Of a stretch of 64,000 bases of DNA, positions 23,890 through 34,787 are shown piece by piece. The notes under the pieces were generated by a model. That model was given only the letters and a program-made list of their open reading frames with translations, made no database searches and was not told where the DNA came from. The stretch lies in assembly GCF_004011695.2 (NCBI RefSeq), contig NC_082415.1, positions 1,674,001 through 1,738,000 on the forward strand, written 5' to 3'. The stretch comes from Ascochyta rabiei (taxonomy: Eukaryota > Ascomycota > Dothideomycetes > Pleosporales > Didymellaceae). Each line of letters begins with the position of its first letter. The first letter of the stretch is position 1. Position numbers and translations under genes: made by a program.

Positions 23890-25230
23890 GCAGGCTTAAC
23901 AGAAACCAGGGTTAATCTACAAAAGTTAGTAGAAGTAGACACTAGGGCAGCGCAGGAAATACCTTAACACACCTCCCTTTCTTTAATTAGACACAGCAGG
24001 GGCATACGCTGAAGTTGTCCTTACAAAGCCTATACCTACTAGGCTAACAAAACACACAGATAAAGGACAAGATAGTGCTATTAGGGTTGCTCTTAGACAA
24101 GGTAGTTAAGTGCGTAATGCTAGCACAGTACTAGTACTGCAAAAGCGACAGCTAGGGCTGCATGCTCTTAGGCAGCTAGTAGACGTGGTTAGGCAGAGCC
24201 TTATAGGAAATATACGTTAGAGGGGGCGTTATAGTATAGAGTGTAAGGGCTAGAAGGTAGATATAGATAAAGGTGTAGAGATAATAAGGCACTATAGGTA
24301 AGTAGATAAAGTCCTTATATACGCTAAATTCCCTCTACCTAGCAGCTCTCTAGTAACAACCTAACCCCTTACTACTCTCTTACCTGTTACAATCTACTGC
24401 ACAGGAAGATAATTCTTGTTATAAATATCTAGGCACAGGTCTATTAACCGCTAGAAGGGCAACTAATAATCTTACCTAAGATTCACGTTGTAAATAAACA
24501 CTAGAGCCTGGACTATACTGCGTAAGGGTCTAGGCAAGGCACTAGGCATAGTAAGGCTAATAGCTTACTGTTACCACTAGCATACAGACAAGATCCCCAA
24601 CAAATAAGCAAATCCCAGGCCAGTTCGCGCAGGAACAGGGCTGCAGGAGCTGCTGGCGATCCTCTCGCAGACGTTACCAGTTAGGGACTTACTGCTCCAG
24701 CCTACAAGGCGGACAACGTCTAACCACTCACGCCTCCAGCAGCCTTAGCCCTAGGATTAAGGCACCTAATCACTTAGGAGATCGCAGAGAGCAAACAGCA
24801 GGCACGCCTAGGGCGACCCTTAGCCTAGTGCTAGGCGCCGCGTACGCTACGTAGGGAGTAAACAATACCCTTTATATATTACCTATTTAGTGTACAATTA
24901 TTACGCTCCCTATAGCCTTAGCTACATAGGTTTTTAAGCTAACAACTACTAAGGCGTTGTTTATAAGTAACGTCTGGCAGAAGTAATAGCTTACTTACTA
25001 GCAGCCAATAAAGGCATAAGGGAAGACTTGGCCTTAGCTAGTCTCTTGCAAATAAGACTTGTCCACCCAGCTGCGCAGCACTACTGCCCTAGTAGCTCAC
25101 TAAGCAAACGTTAGGAGGATAGGATTGCTGGCGTCTATTGTGTGCTAAACAGCTTCCTATCCCTACAGACGCTAACTAATAGACTCCTACCAGCGCCGCA
25201 TTTCTCCTGCTAAGTTTTTCCCTCCACAGG
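23890..25230. other. Gypsy C 3' accessory region, coding strand unresolved
   Basis: Between the antisense gene and the 3' LTR lies 1.3 kb that is less mutated and richer in GC (especially 24590-24840) than the rest of the element. At 24850-25220 the plus strand reads RLAEVIAYLLAANKGIRED then LALASLLQIRLVHPAAQHY with only RIP-type stops. The minus strand is also open there (CCAAGWTSLICKRLAKAKSS). TAG/CTA symmetry makes the two hard to tell apart. It could be the upstream part of the antisense gene or a separate sense gene. Confidence 0.4.
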
Positions 25231-25291
25231 AGGTTTTTCTAGAGCTTAATAACGTTGCTAGAGACCTCTCTACAGTTTAGGACGAACCTTT

Positions 25292-25304
25292 AAAGAGGGG
25301 GGGG
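25292..25304 (+). other. Polypurine tract of gypsy C
   Basis: AAAGAGGGGGGGG lies just before the 3' LTR start at 25309, the place and composition expected for the plus-strand primer of reverse transcription. Confidence 0.8.
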
Positions 25305-25308
25305 CTAT

Positions 25309-25507
25309 TATTACAAGTATTCTCCCCACGCCAGGAGATACCTTAGCTAGGTCCTAGGCTAAGCCTAGGGGCCTACTGGCCACACACGTATATAATATTC
25401 ACAAACCTTAAGACTTATCTATTAAGGATTTGTCTTATCTCTTAAATATTACCCTATTATTCGTCCTATCTCGCTCTGCTCCATTGCCTGCCTACAGCGC
25501 CCTCACA
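25309..25507 (+). repeat. Gypsy C 3' LTR (199 bp)
   Basis: Starts TATTACAAGTATTCTCC (RIP-changed TGTCACGAG) and ends GCGCCCTCACA. TSD GGTAG follows. Confidence 0.94.
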
Positions 25508-25512
25508 GGTAG

Positions 25513-27350
25513 CACTAGTTAACTGCTAATTAGTTAGAATTAACGCTAGCGTAATCTTAAGGAACTTTATAAACTATCCTGTAGAAAGCTGCATTTATAG
25601 CTAGCACATAAGGCAGATACATAGGCACATACTAGGGCAACAATATTAATAAGGCTAGGTTAAAATAAATATTAATAAAGGGGCTTAAGCCTTATTAAAG
25701 CTAACTCCTACTAGAGATAACGGCACAATTAAACCTAGAGGACCACCTGCTTCACAAATGGTTTAAAGAAGCTAAGTAAGAACACCTTAGCAGCTATTAG
25801 AACATGAAGTTATAGTCTAAAGTACCTCTAACAAAGACTAAGGCAGCAGGACACTAGATACTTAATTGTATGTGGGTATAGATATATAATCTTAATAAAA
25901 ACTACTACATACTTAGATATAAGGCGCAACTAGTAGTCTAAGGTAACTAGAAAAGAAATATTACTTCTAAAGATACCTACGCAGTAACACTAGCTAGTAG
26001 GTCCTTTAGAATGCTTATAGCAATTTTAGCAGCATATAACCTAAAACTTAAGTAGTTTAATGTTATAAACGCTTTTATTTATGTATTAATTAATAGAGAA
26101 GTTAATATAAGGATGCTACGCAGGTATTAGAAACTAGGCACAGTCCTATAGCTACACAAGGCACTATATAGACTAAGAATCTCTCTACTCCTCTAGCAGA
26201 AGAAATTTACATCTACTCTAATAAGCTATAGATTTGCAGTTGTTCCCTATAAACCCTGCTGCTTACTTAAGAATAAAGTTACTATCTTCTTCTATGTAGA
26301 CAATATTATTATAGCTTATTACCTAACTAAAAAACATAAGGCAAACAAGGCCCTTAGCTATATTACTAACAAATACTCTGTTACAGGAGGAAACAATCTG
26401 CAATAGTTCCTAGGAGTGGAGATAACCTAAGATTAAGACAACCTAAGGATCCTTCTCTTACAGGCGTAATACATTAATAAAATTAGCTCTCTAGCAGATA
26501 AGACAGACATACAACATAACACACTAATATTAAGCATTAAGCTTCTACTAAATAAAGGGGAAGCTGCAGCATTAGAAATTAACAAATACTAGAGAAAGAT
26601 TAGATCTCTCCTCTTTGCTGCAGTTACTACTAGGCCTAACATTGCCTTTGCCACATCTAGGCTGGCACAGTTTCTAACTAACCCTAGACAGTAGCACTAT
26701 AATGCAGTAGATTAAGTATTATTATACCTACAAGGAACACAAGACCTATCCCTTACCTTTAGAGGCAATAAGCACCTAGTAGTTACTAGTAATGCATTAT
26801 TTACTAATAATACTCTTACTAGGAAGAGCTTCTAAGGATATACTATTAAACTATACAGAGGACTTATTACCTAGAGAGCTAATAAATAAGACACAGTTAC
26901 TATATTAACAACTAAAGTAGAGCTACTTGCCCTAGCACAGGTAGCTAAGGAAGCTATCTTTATCTTATAACTGTTATTAGAACTTAGCATACACCTCTTA
27001 TAATTAACAATTACTATTTAATATAATAATACCTAGACTATCTAATTAATCAATAAGGAAGTCTTAAAAATCTAAACTAAACTACAATATATAGACATTT
27101 ACAACTACTAGCTATAACAAGTGGTAAACAAAGGCACTATAACAGTAACCTATATCCTATCTACTAAGATGTTAGCTAACAGACTTACAAAGGCTCTGCC
27201 TGTAAGCAAGTAGTTAACCTTTCTAAGGCAGCTAGGACTAGAGAAACATACTCAACGAAGAAAGCTAGCTAACACCTAGATAGAGTTACTAAACTAAAAG
27301 CTTGCTGACCTAGAGGTACAATAAGAGCTAATTGTGTCCAGCTTTAAGGG
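25513..27350 (+). pseudogene. Copia 1 reverse transcriptase and RNase H block
   Basis: The frame resumes after gypsy C with the copia linker (AAGHQILNCMWVYIYNLNKN-like near 25850) and RT. The catalytic YVDD is YVDN at 26292-26303. RNase H follows, including LADKTDIQHN (near 26490) and the end LTKALPVSK near 27195. The polyprotein ends shortly before a GCTGAGGGGGTG polypurine tract and the 3' LTR. The Asp-to-Asn change alone would abolish RT activity, and many RIP-type stops are also present. Confidence 0.88.
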
Positions 27351-27370
27351 GCCTTGAAGCTGAGGGGGTG

Positions 27371-27533
27371 TGTTAGATAACCAACCTTGCCAAACCAAGT
27401 TGGGGGTTTTAGGGTCAACCTTGGTTAGTTTAGGGGCTAGCAGCACACACACATAAAATCAGCCATTAAGACAGATAATTATTAATTAATTACCTTTATC
27501 ATTATCTTTGCACATTAAGCATATTATTTAACA
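27371..27533 (+). repeat. Copia 1 3' LTR (163 bp)
   Basis: Starts TGTTAGATAACC and ends TATTTAACA. TSD CTAAG is at 27534-27538. Confidence 0.93.
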
Positions 27534-27538
27534 CTAAG

Positions 27539-28089
27539 TCTATGTTATTAACCTCTAATATAATATTAGTATCTATTTGGTAACCAGCACAAGAAGCTAG
27601 AGCGCTAATAGCCTGTTTATTATTACTTAGGAGGGGAGTAATCTAAAAACCTAAAGCCTGTAAAGGAGAAGCAGATTTACTAGCCCTGTAAACTGCTTTA
27701 GCAGCAGCAGCAACAGCCTAGAGTTAATTACGAAGGGAAGCACAAGAAGGAGTACCTAATAACCCCTTAGAGCAAACTAAGTAAGAAATGTCCTAAGCAG
27801 TAGAGATCTTGTAGCTAAGGCTTGCTACCTCTTCCTCTAAGGTTATCTAAGCGTCCTTCTAACTAGCGCTAAAACAATTGTTAGTAAAGTAGCTGTAACT
27901 AGTAAAGGAGTTATTAGTGTCTAAGTAAGAGTAAGCTTTAGCGCAGCCTGCCTTATAGTAATTAGCCTTAGTAGGACTAGGCATTATAGAAGCAGCATAA
28001 CAAGCAACAGCTAAGAAGACGTTAGCAGAAACAAGGCTTAATAGGACATTAGGACTTACTAAAAGAATAGTTCTTATAGCTGTTAGCAA
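27539..28089 (-). pseudogene. Antisense accessory gene of gypsy B, 5' part
   Basis: A minus-strand frame starts at or upstream of 28089. Its first 76 codons are open, with CYAASIMPSPTKANYYKAGC. It runs on through RIP-type stops (LEEEVASLSYKIST, AVAAAAKAVYRASKSASP, AISALASCAGYQIDTNIIL) to the copia 1 target site. It then continues in frame at 6840-6488. The joined product is about 300 residues if 28089 is the start. An upstream exon is possible, since the frame stays fairly open to about 28200. Function unknown. The position opposite and downstream of pol matches the extra genes of gypsy A and C. Confidence 0.5.
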
Positions 28090-29527
28090 AGCACTTAGTG
28101 CAAGAGCTTAGTAGGTTAAGTTTGCTATTAGTATTGCAAGCCTAAGCACATAGCGCAGACCTCTTTTAATAATAATTATAGTAAGTATTAGGATATTTAG
28201 GGTTGTTGTAAGTAGAGTATTAAACAGCAGCGTTAGTTATAGCAAGCAAGAACCCTTAAATAAGAGGAGTATAGGCACTAATAGTATATAGGGGTTAGCT
28301 ACTGTTATTAATAGTAGCTTAATAGTACTGCTGTTAGGCGCTAAGAGTGACTAGAGACGTAGGATTGCTAGGATCTTAGGCGCGTAAAGAACAGTAGAGG
28401 TAATAAAAGAAGTAGGGTGCCTAGTTAAAGTATATGGCGTTGGAATTAATATTGTAATTCTCCCTAGAAGGTAGAGCGTTAAGCTAGCAGATACGTGCAT
28501 AGGCAGCAGCAATATTATAGAGGAAAGGAGGGAGATTAGCCCTACTAATAAGGGCTGTTGCAAGAGCTTCTGTAATGTTGTGCGATAAGGTGCTGTCTAT
28601 ACTGTTATTTAGAAAGGAAAGAACTAGAAAGAACTGTTAATAACCTATTAGGGTTAAAAAGAGAAGGAATAAGAGTCTTATAAATAAGCTGAGATTATTC
28701 CTATAGAGAAAGACAACAAGCTTTAGTTAGGCTAACGCTAGAATCTGTGCGGCCTTAACCTCTAGGTAGGAGCTTCTTACTGCCGCTGCTACTACCACGC
28801 TTAACCGGAGACCTAAAAGACAAGGTTGACATAACAAAAGAGGAGGTTAAAATAAGGGTCTTAAAGCCTAATGTGTTGTTAAAGGTTAAAAAAGTAGAAA
28901 GTTAAGAAGTTTAACAAAGTAGAAGCTAAAGATAATAAGAAAAAGAAGGAGTAGATCTAGGGCTGCTTATATAGATCCTGGCTGCTGCCTCCCCTACAGC
29001 TATTATGCGTAAATATGTTATCCTAAAGGAACCTAAAGCTAGTAAAAGTTGTTTGCTATTATGTTAGTAAGAGCAATATCACCTGGTAAAAGGCAGTGGG
29101 TTGTGTTATGGACTGGCCTTAGGGTGGGATGCAATAAGGGTCGATATGGTATTGTATCTCTTAAGGAGGTAACACGTTACGTGTCCTTCTAATATGTCTG
29201 TGGGGCACGTGACCGCCCCATCTCGCTTAAGGCTTAGACAAGGTCTGAGCCCATAACAGGTTGTTAGACTAGGCCAAACAACCTACTAATTAGTAGGCCT
29301 AGGGCTAGAGGGTTATTGGTTCTTAAACAGTCTAATAGGCTATTAGATTGCCCTCCTCTAACAACGTAGGCGAACAAATATATAAGTGGGAGATTTACTA
29401 GACAAATAAACAACAGACACCTAGACTTACCTTAGCTGTTATAGCAACCAGATTAGGTCCTGTACAAGGTTCCTTCTTAAAGTCCTAAACTAATAGGGCT
29501 TTAGAAATTAGTTGTAACAGGTTTAGA
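28090..29527. other. Downstream part of gypsy B, unassigned
   Basis: I find no recognisable domain. Short leucine-rich minus-strand frames (such as 28351-28563) look like by-products of CTA-rich sequence. About 29105-29470 is less mutated, holds CACGTG boxes and AAATATATAAGTGGG as a TATA-like element, and could contain the missing 3' LTR of gypsy B. No second copy is present in the window to fix its ends. Confidence 0.35.
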
Positions 29528-29770
29528 TGCCTAAATACTAGACTAAATGTGGTTAGGTAAACGCAAACCACTAAGCAGCAGCCTAATAAATTGCTAGGTA
29601 ATGCTAGGAGGTTGTTTAGGGAGAAGAGGCTTAGAGGCAAACATTAATAGATCTCCTGTTAGGACGGACGGTGAAGTTACAGAAGGGTAGAACAATAGGT
29701 AGAGGTAGGCGTAGGCTTAAGGGGACTAAGCTCTTAGGGTGGGGGAGATGTGTGGTGGAGTAAAAGTACA
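29528..29770 (+). pseudogene. Small basic ORF relic of unknown family
   Basis: ATG at 29528 opens 80 codons interrupted only by TAG/TAA in Gln-like positions (MPKY.TKCG.VNANH..., RQTLIDLLLGRTVKLQKGR, then RGRRRLKGTKLLGWGRC). The Arg/Lys/Gly-rich end would suit a nucleic-acid-binding peptide, but nothing identifies a family. It overlaps the start of the putative LTR at 29751. Confidence 0.3.
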
Positions 29771-30033
29771 AGGCCAACTAGCAAGGGCTTAGAAGGCTAT
29801 TAGGGATTAGGTGCACGTGATTATTAGGGGTGTTAATTAGTAAGGGCTTAAAGGCCTATTACGGTTTAGGTGCACGTGATTATTGGGGGTGTTAACTAGC
29901 AAGGGCTTAAAGGGCTATTAGGGATTAGAGGTACGTGATTGTTAGGAGGGTATATCAGATAATCTCAGCGAGCCATTAGGGCTCGCTATTGAAGACAACA
30001 ATCTTCTTGCATTAAGTAATATTCTCACCCACA
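29751..30033 (+). repeat. Putative 5' LTR of copia 2
   Basis: Begins TGTGGTGGAG and ends CTCACCCACA, near-complementary ends as in an LTR. It lies immediately before the copia 2 coding region. A GGGTGGGGGAGA purine run precedes it. The 3' partner is absent because copia 2 is truncated at 34235, so the boundaries are inferred from the ends alone. Confidence 0.45.
29776..29952 (+). repeat. Three tandem 59-bp repeats with CACGTG-type cores
   Basis: Units start at 29776, 29835 and 29894 (AACTAGCAAGGGCTTA...). Each carries a GTGCACGTGAT-like core near its middle (the third has GTACGTGAT). The unit length is constant at 59 bp. In an LTR such iterations often act as promoter enhancers, and CACGTG is the E-box core bound by bHLH factors. 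Confidence 0.85.
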
Positions 30034-30069
30034 TTATGTAAACACAAGTTATTATTAATAATTTTCTAG

Positions 30070-33000
30070 GCTCTATATCTAAGATGGCATTAACCTAGAC
30101 TGCAGCGTTCTAAGGGCTAGGATACAATAAAAAAGCTATAAACAGGAAAAGATTAATAAAACTCTACTATAATTATATAAGCCTTTAACATCTACTAAGA
30201 GGGAAGCCTAAGAGTACCTTAACAGTAGGAGAGGCATTATACGCAGTAGGCAGTATATCTAACTTAAACCTACAAAGGGACGCCTTTCGCAGAGAACTAA
30301 GAGCGCTATCTAACAACTATTATTAAGGCTAGGGAAACCGTAGCCAAAACGAAAGAAAGATGGATGGCTAAAGTGCCAGAACCAAGCAGTTCGTAACTTT
30401 GTAGAGAGGAATACGGCAAGAGCTAAAGACATATGTCCTGCCTGTAAACAATGTTATAATATATTTAACTACTACTATATAAATACAGCTGAGGCACCTT
30501 AGTATTTTAAGCTAAATAGAGGTATTACAAAACTAGTACCGTATAAGTTTAAATATAACAGTAACTTATAAAAGAGAATACAGGCAATGTCTTAAGGGAC
30601 TAAGTAACTGCAAATAACAACAGCGTCTTAATTAATCACTCTACACATTAAGATGTCTTAAGCACTGGACAAGATTATTAAGTACCTAGATAGCTAAGAC
30701 GTTGCTTAGGTTAATAAAGGTAGTATAAAAGCAGTATGTAGAGCAAGTAATTAAGGATTCTTATTAAAGGAGGCATTTCTTTTAGATTCTAGCTTTACTA
30801 CGCATATCTATAATAACCTCTTAAGATTTAGAGACATACGCTAGCTAGCAATATAAGACTATATCTAGACTAGGAACTCTAAGGTCTAGGTACAAGGATA
30901 TAGTACTGTTAATATATTAGCAGAGGGATACTAAGACAATTATGTACTACGCTTAGACAATGTTGCGTAGTGCCTAGAGTTCCTCTGCAACCTGGTATTA
31001 TATAGGCTACTCTAAAGAGAAGATATATAGTAGGATAACTAAGTAGATCTAACAACTCTATGTTAAAGAAACAGCAATATTATAGCTATCCTAACAGAAA
31101 GCTTTAGATAGTAGGTTATTAAGCAACTAAATATAGCTATAGCAGCACTCTATGTACGTATAAATTACGATAGAAGATTACTAGAGAGAGTAACAGCTAT
31201 AATGTAGCATAAGGGGCTTAGACATCTAGGACTATCTGTAATTAAGCACCTTTTATTCTAATCTAAGGGGGTAAAGATGAAAGGCATTATAATAGTTGAA
31301 TATAATACATATAGATAATTAAAGTTAAAAGTATTAAATATAAAGAACCCTATAATTAAATTATAAAGGCCTAGGTAGATAAATAGCTATAGACTTCTAT
31401 AAATATAAAGAAGGAAGCTTTAATAAGGAGAAGAGTTAGATACTTATTACCTGCTAACACTCTTAGTACGTGTAGGACTTCTACTTTAAGAACAATAGGT
31501 CTGTAAGATCTATTATCTGTCTTCTTAGAATCTTTGTCTAGTTCTTAAAGAAACAGTTTAACATTACAGTTAAGGTAATTAAGACAGATAATAAAATAGT
31601 TATAGTTAAGTAAGACGTTAAGTAATAGTACAAGTCCCTCCTAATAAGATTTAAGCCTTTGGCTCTAGATATATAAGCTTAAAATAGGGAAGCTATACGC
31701 TTAGGGGGTGTAATAAAAGAAAAGGCATATATAATTTTACTAGACGCAAATCTACTAACGTACTCCACGGGCGAGTCGGACACACAGGCGAGTCGGACAC
31801 TCAAATTTAAACCAAAAATCAAAATTCTTAAACCTTAATATCTCTACAACTACACAATAAAATTATTTAAACATTAATATACTACGCTGCATGTATATAA
31901 AGATAAAGACTATAGAAGCGCTTAGCTTTCCTCCTATTAATGTAGAAGTTAGTAAGTAAGATATAAAATACAGGGATTATTTTGGCGTACTTTTAAATAC
32001 CTCTATGTGTATCTATAATAGAGCTTAGTGCTTCTAGACTCTTTATTTTTATATAGATGCAGCATAGATTTTAAATTTCTAGACAATTTTATTGTGTGGT
32101 TGTAGAGATATTAAGGTGTAAGAATTGTGATTTTTGGTGTGAATTTAAGTGTCCGACTCGCCTGTGTGTCCGACTCGCCCGTGGAGTACGTTATAGGAGC
32201 ACTGGCTAGAAATTACTAGAGCGGCAGTATACCTATACAATTAGACGCTAAGTTATCTAAATAAGTAGAGATTACTGTATAAAATATTCTTTACGCGCAT
32301 AGCTGCTATAAATAGCATAGTTACTAGACCTTAAAAACTAAACTAGGCTTACTTAAGAGTATACAGATGCAAAGCACTTACTATACCTAATAACACCTAT
32401 TAAGGAAAATTAAGGCTATAAAGACTAGACCTAAAGGTATAGATTAGATACTTAGTAGGATATTAGTCTACTAACATATACCAAATTTAGGTCCTATTAA
32501 TAGCTAAAGTAATTAGCACCTGTAATTTGGTGTTTAATAAAGAAATAATATTTAACAGCAAAATAGAGGATATTATAGATAATATTATACATAATATGTT
32601 AGAGGAGATTATTACTTAGATTAGTATAGTTAAACTCCTAGCTATATAGAGTAAAATACCTAAAACTAAAACGTTCTATAAGGACAAGATAACGTAGGAG
32701 GACACTCTGCGTGCTAAACAACCCTAATATTACTAAGGCAGGAAGATTATAGAGGCATACCTAACGCCTCTACTAACCCCTCTAATAGCAGCATTCCTAA
32801 CGAAATAGATAAGCTACAATAAGACAACAGGCTAACTTAAAGAAGACTAAGGATTATCTGTAATAATGCTGTAGGCAGCTGTATTTATAGTAGGTGCTAA
32901 GGCAGGACACCTTAGTTAATATAAAGGAAAACTACTTAACAAAGCTTAACTGAGAAGGATTATAGCAAAAGGAATTAAAATGCATTAGAACAAACTTCTA

Positions 33001-34235
33001 CTATTACCTACAGCATACTTAAAGCTAGAGAAGTACCTTCTCTACAAGATGTTTAAGCAGGCAGAAAAAGAACATCTGCAAAGCTATAAACAAATAGAGT
33101 TATAGACTAAGGTCCTAGCAGCTCTAGTTTAGAAGTCTAGGAAATTAATACTTAATTGCATATAGGTCTATACATATAAGCTTAATAAACACTACTACCT
33201 TAATAAGTAAAAGGTAAGGCTTATAGTTAGAGGAGACTAATAATAAAATATTACGTTATAAGACATGTATACAGCAACAATTACAGGTTAATCACTTAGA
33301 ATACTAATAGCAATTGCTGCAAAATATAATCTTAAACTAAAATAATAGGATGGTATAAATATATTTATCTATATAGTAATTAACTACAAAATATACATAA
33401 GGATGCTAAGAGGATACTAGAAGATAGGCACCTTACTAAAGGTACAGAAAGCCCTATACAGACTCTGCACCTCCCCTCTACTATAGCAGAAGGAAATTAC
33501 AATATTATTAGCTAGAATTAGACTTTAATAAGTACTATAAGAGCTATACTGTATAATTAAGAATAGAATAATTATCTTCTTCTACGTAGATAACATTATA
33601 AATGCGTACTACCTAAATCACAAATAAGAGGTAGAAAATGCTATTAAATAGATACAGGAACCATACCTGTACACTAAAGGAGATAACCTTTAATAGTTCC
33701 TTAATGTAGAAGTCTAACTTAATAGACAGTAGTAGACTATTTAACTGTTGCAAGCTGCATACGTTAACAGGATTAGTTAATTAGTATCTAGACAGGACAT
33801 AAGGCATAATACGCTAATATCTAGAGTTGAACTTAAGCCTAGAAACATTCTAGCTAAATTACTAGAGATTTATTGATATTAGCAAAGGATTAGATCCCTA
33901 TTGTTTGCAGTAGTAACTACTTAACCTAATATAGCGTTTGCTATATTGCAACTTACACGCTTTCTAGTTAACCTAAGTTATAAACACTAAAACGGTACTA
34001 ACTAAGTGCTCCTGTACCTACAGAAGACAAGGAATCTGTTACTTAACTTTAGACAGGGCAAAGGACTTAAAGTTGCAAGCAACGTATTATTTGCTAACAA
34101 TACTGTAGACTAAAAGAGCTTCTAAGGATACGCTATTAAGCTATTTAGAGGACTTATTACCTAGAGAGTAAACAAACAAGATACTATTACAACATTAACC
34201 ACTAAGGCCAAGCTCCTAGCACTGTCTTAAGTAGC
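30070..34235 (+). pseudogene. Copia 2 gag-pol relic, truncated in RNase H
   Basis: A nucleocapsid Cys motif is at about 30434-30480 (CPACKQCYNIFNYYYI). The protease active site is near 30785 (LDSSFTTHIYN). Integrase is split by a MITE at 31758-32191 (RLGGVIKEKAY before it; ARNY.SGSIPIQLDAK after it). RT has YVDN for YVDD at 33583-33594, and RNase H stops abruptly at TTKAKLLALS near 34235. Compared with copia 1 this is a related but distinct family. No 3' LTR is present, so it was truncated by deletion or a later insertion. Confidence 0.85.
31758..32191. mobile_element. 434-bp foldback MITE with pogo-like termini
   Basis: Flanked by TA duplications (31756-31757, 32192-32193). The termini ACGTACTCCACGGGCGAGTC are perfect inverted repeats. 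Complementarity then continues, with mismatches, for roughly 180 bp per arm, so the whole element can form one large hairpin. Each end contains two tandem copies of GGCGAGTCGGACAC. The first 15 bases, ACGTACTCCACGGG, equal the ends of the pogo element at 46095-47957 and of the element at 63969. It has no coding capacity and was probably moved by a pogo/Fot1 transposase. Confidence 0.9.
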
Positions 34236-34332
34236 TAGACGTTTCTTTTGTTTAGGCGTTATTTAGTTAATTACCCTGTTACTGTTTTCTAGCTTCCTTT
34301 AAGGTTTATGCTAATTTTAGTATAGAAACAGA

Positions 34333-34787
34333 CTAAAGCCCCACGTATTGCGCGTACTGCTGCTGCCTTAGCTGCTTTTACTACTGTCTACGCTGCCTGC
34401 CTTACTACTAGCCACACGCCTAAGCCTAAGCCTAAGCCTATGCCTGTGCCTACGCCTACGCCTATAACTTTACCTACAACTATGTTATTGCCAGAGCCCC
34501 TAGCTAGGGCTCTAGTAGCTCCTTCTGCTGCTGCTACTGCTACTGCTGCTAAGGCTGCTGCTATTACTGCTGCTTATGCCGCTGCACTGCCGCTGCCTAT
34601 TCCTACGCTGCCTGTCCCTGTTACAGGCGCTCTTACTATAGGCCTTTATAGGATTATTCCCTACGCGTATTATGTTAATGCACTACTAGCTCATTTACAC
34701 TTTACTGTAATAATACTACTACTAGGCGCTGCAGTAAGCAGTGCTACTGCTGTACCTTTAGGTACTTACGCTAGGCCCTATAAGTAG
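34333..34787 (+). pseudogene. Ala/Pro-rich open frame of unknown origin
   Basis: An open frame of about 150 codons (KQTKAPRIARTAAALAAF..., a PKPKPKPMPVPTPTP run, then Ala-rich and hydrophobic segments) stops at 34787. The ATG at 34440 lies inside the CCTAAG/CCTACG hexamer array encoding the Pro repeat. GCT-rich sequence keeps other frames open too, and a neighbouring frame shows Cys pairs (KYCAKC near 34815), so the true frame is uncertain. A GCTAATTTTAG acceptor-like motif just upstream suggests a spliced gene. It follows the copia 2 truncation point. Confidence 0.35.

Larger units (their letters stand above)
17321..25507 (+). mobile_element. Gypsy C: Ty3/gypsy chromovirus inserted in copia 1
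   Basis: Two 199-bp LTRs (17321-17519 and 25309-25507) are flanked by a perfect GGTAG target duplication (17316-17320 and 25508-25512). The plus-strand polyprotein ends in a chromodomain, which places it in the chromovirus branch. At 8.2 kb it is longer than gag-pol needs: about 2.3 kb between pol and the 3' LTR holds an antisense gene and further open sequence. A polypurine tract precedes the 3' LTR. Confidence 0.95.
6841..27538 (+). mobile_element. Copia 1: Ty1/copia element with two nested gypsy insertions
   Basis: Two 163-bp LTRs (6846-7008 and 27371-27533) are flanked by a perfect 5-bp target duplication, CTAAG (6841-6845 and 27534-27538). The internal region is copia-type Gag, protease, integrase, RT and RNase H in three blocks (7060-9335, 16638-17315, 25513-27350). 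Gypsy A1 and gypsy C separate these blocks. Without the two guests the element is about 5.2 kb, normal for fungal copia. A GCTGAGGGGGTG purine tract directly precedes the 3' LTR. The order of events is gypsy B, then copia 1 into B, then A1 and C into copia 1. Relative timing of A1 and C cannot be read. Confidence 0.93.
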
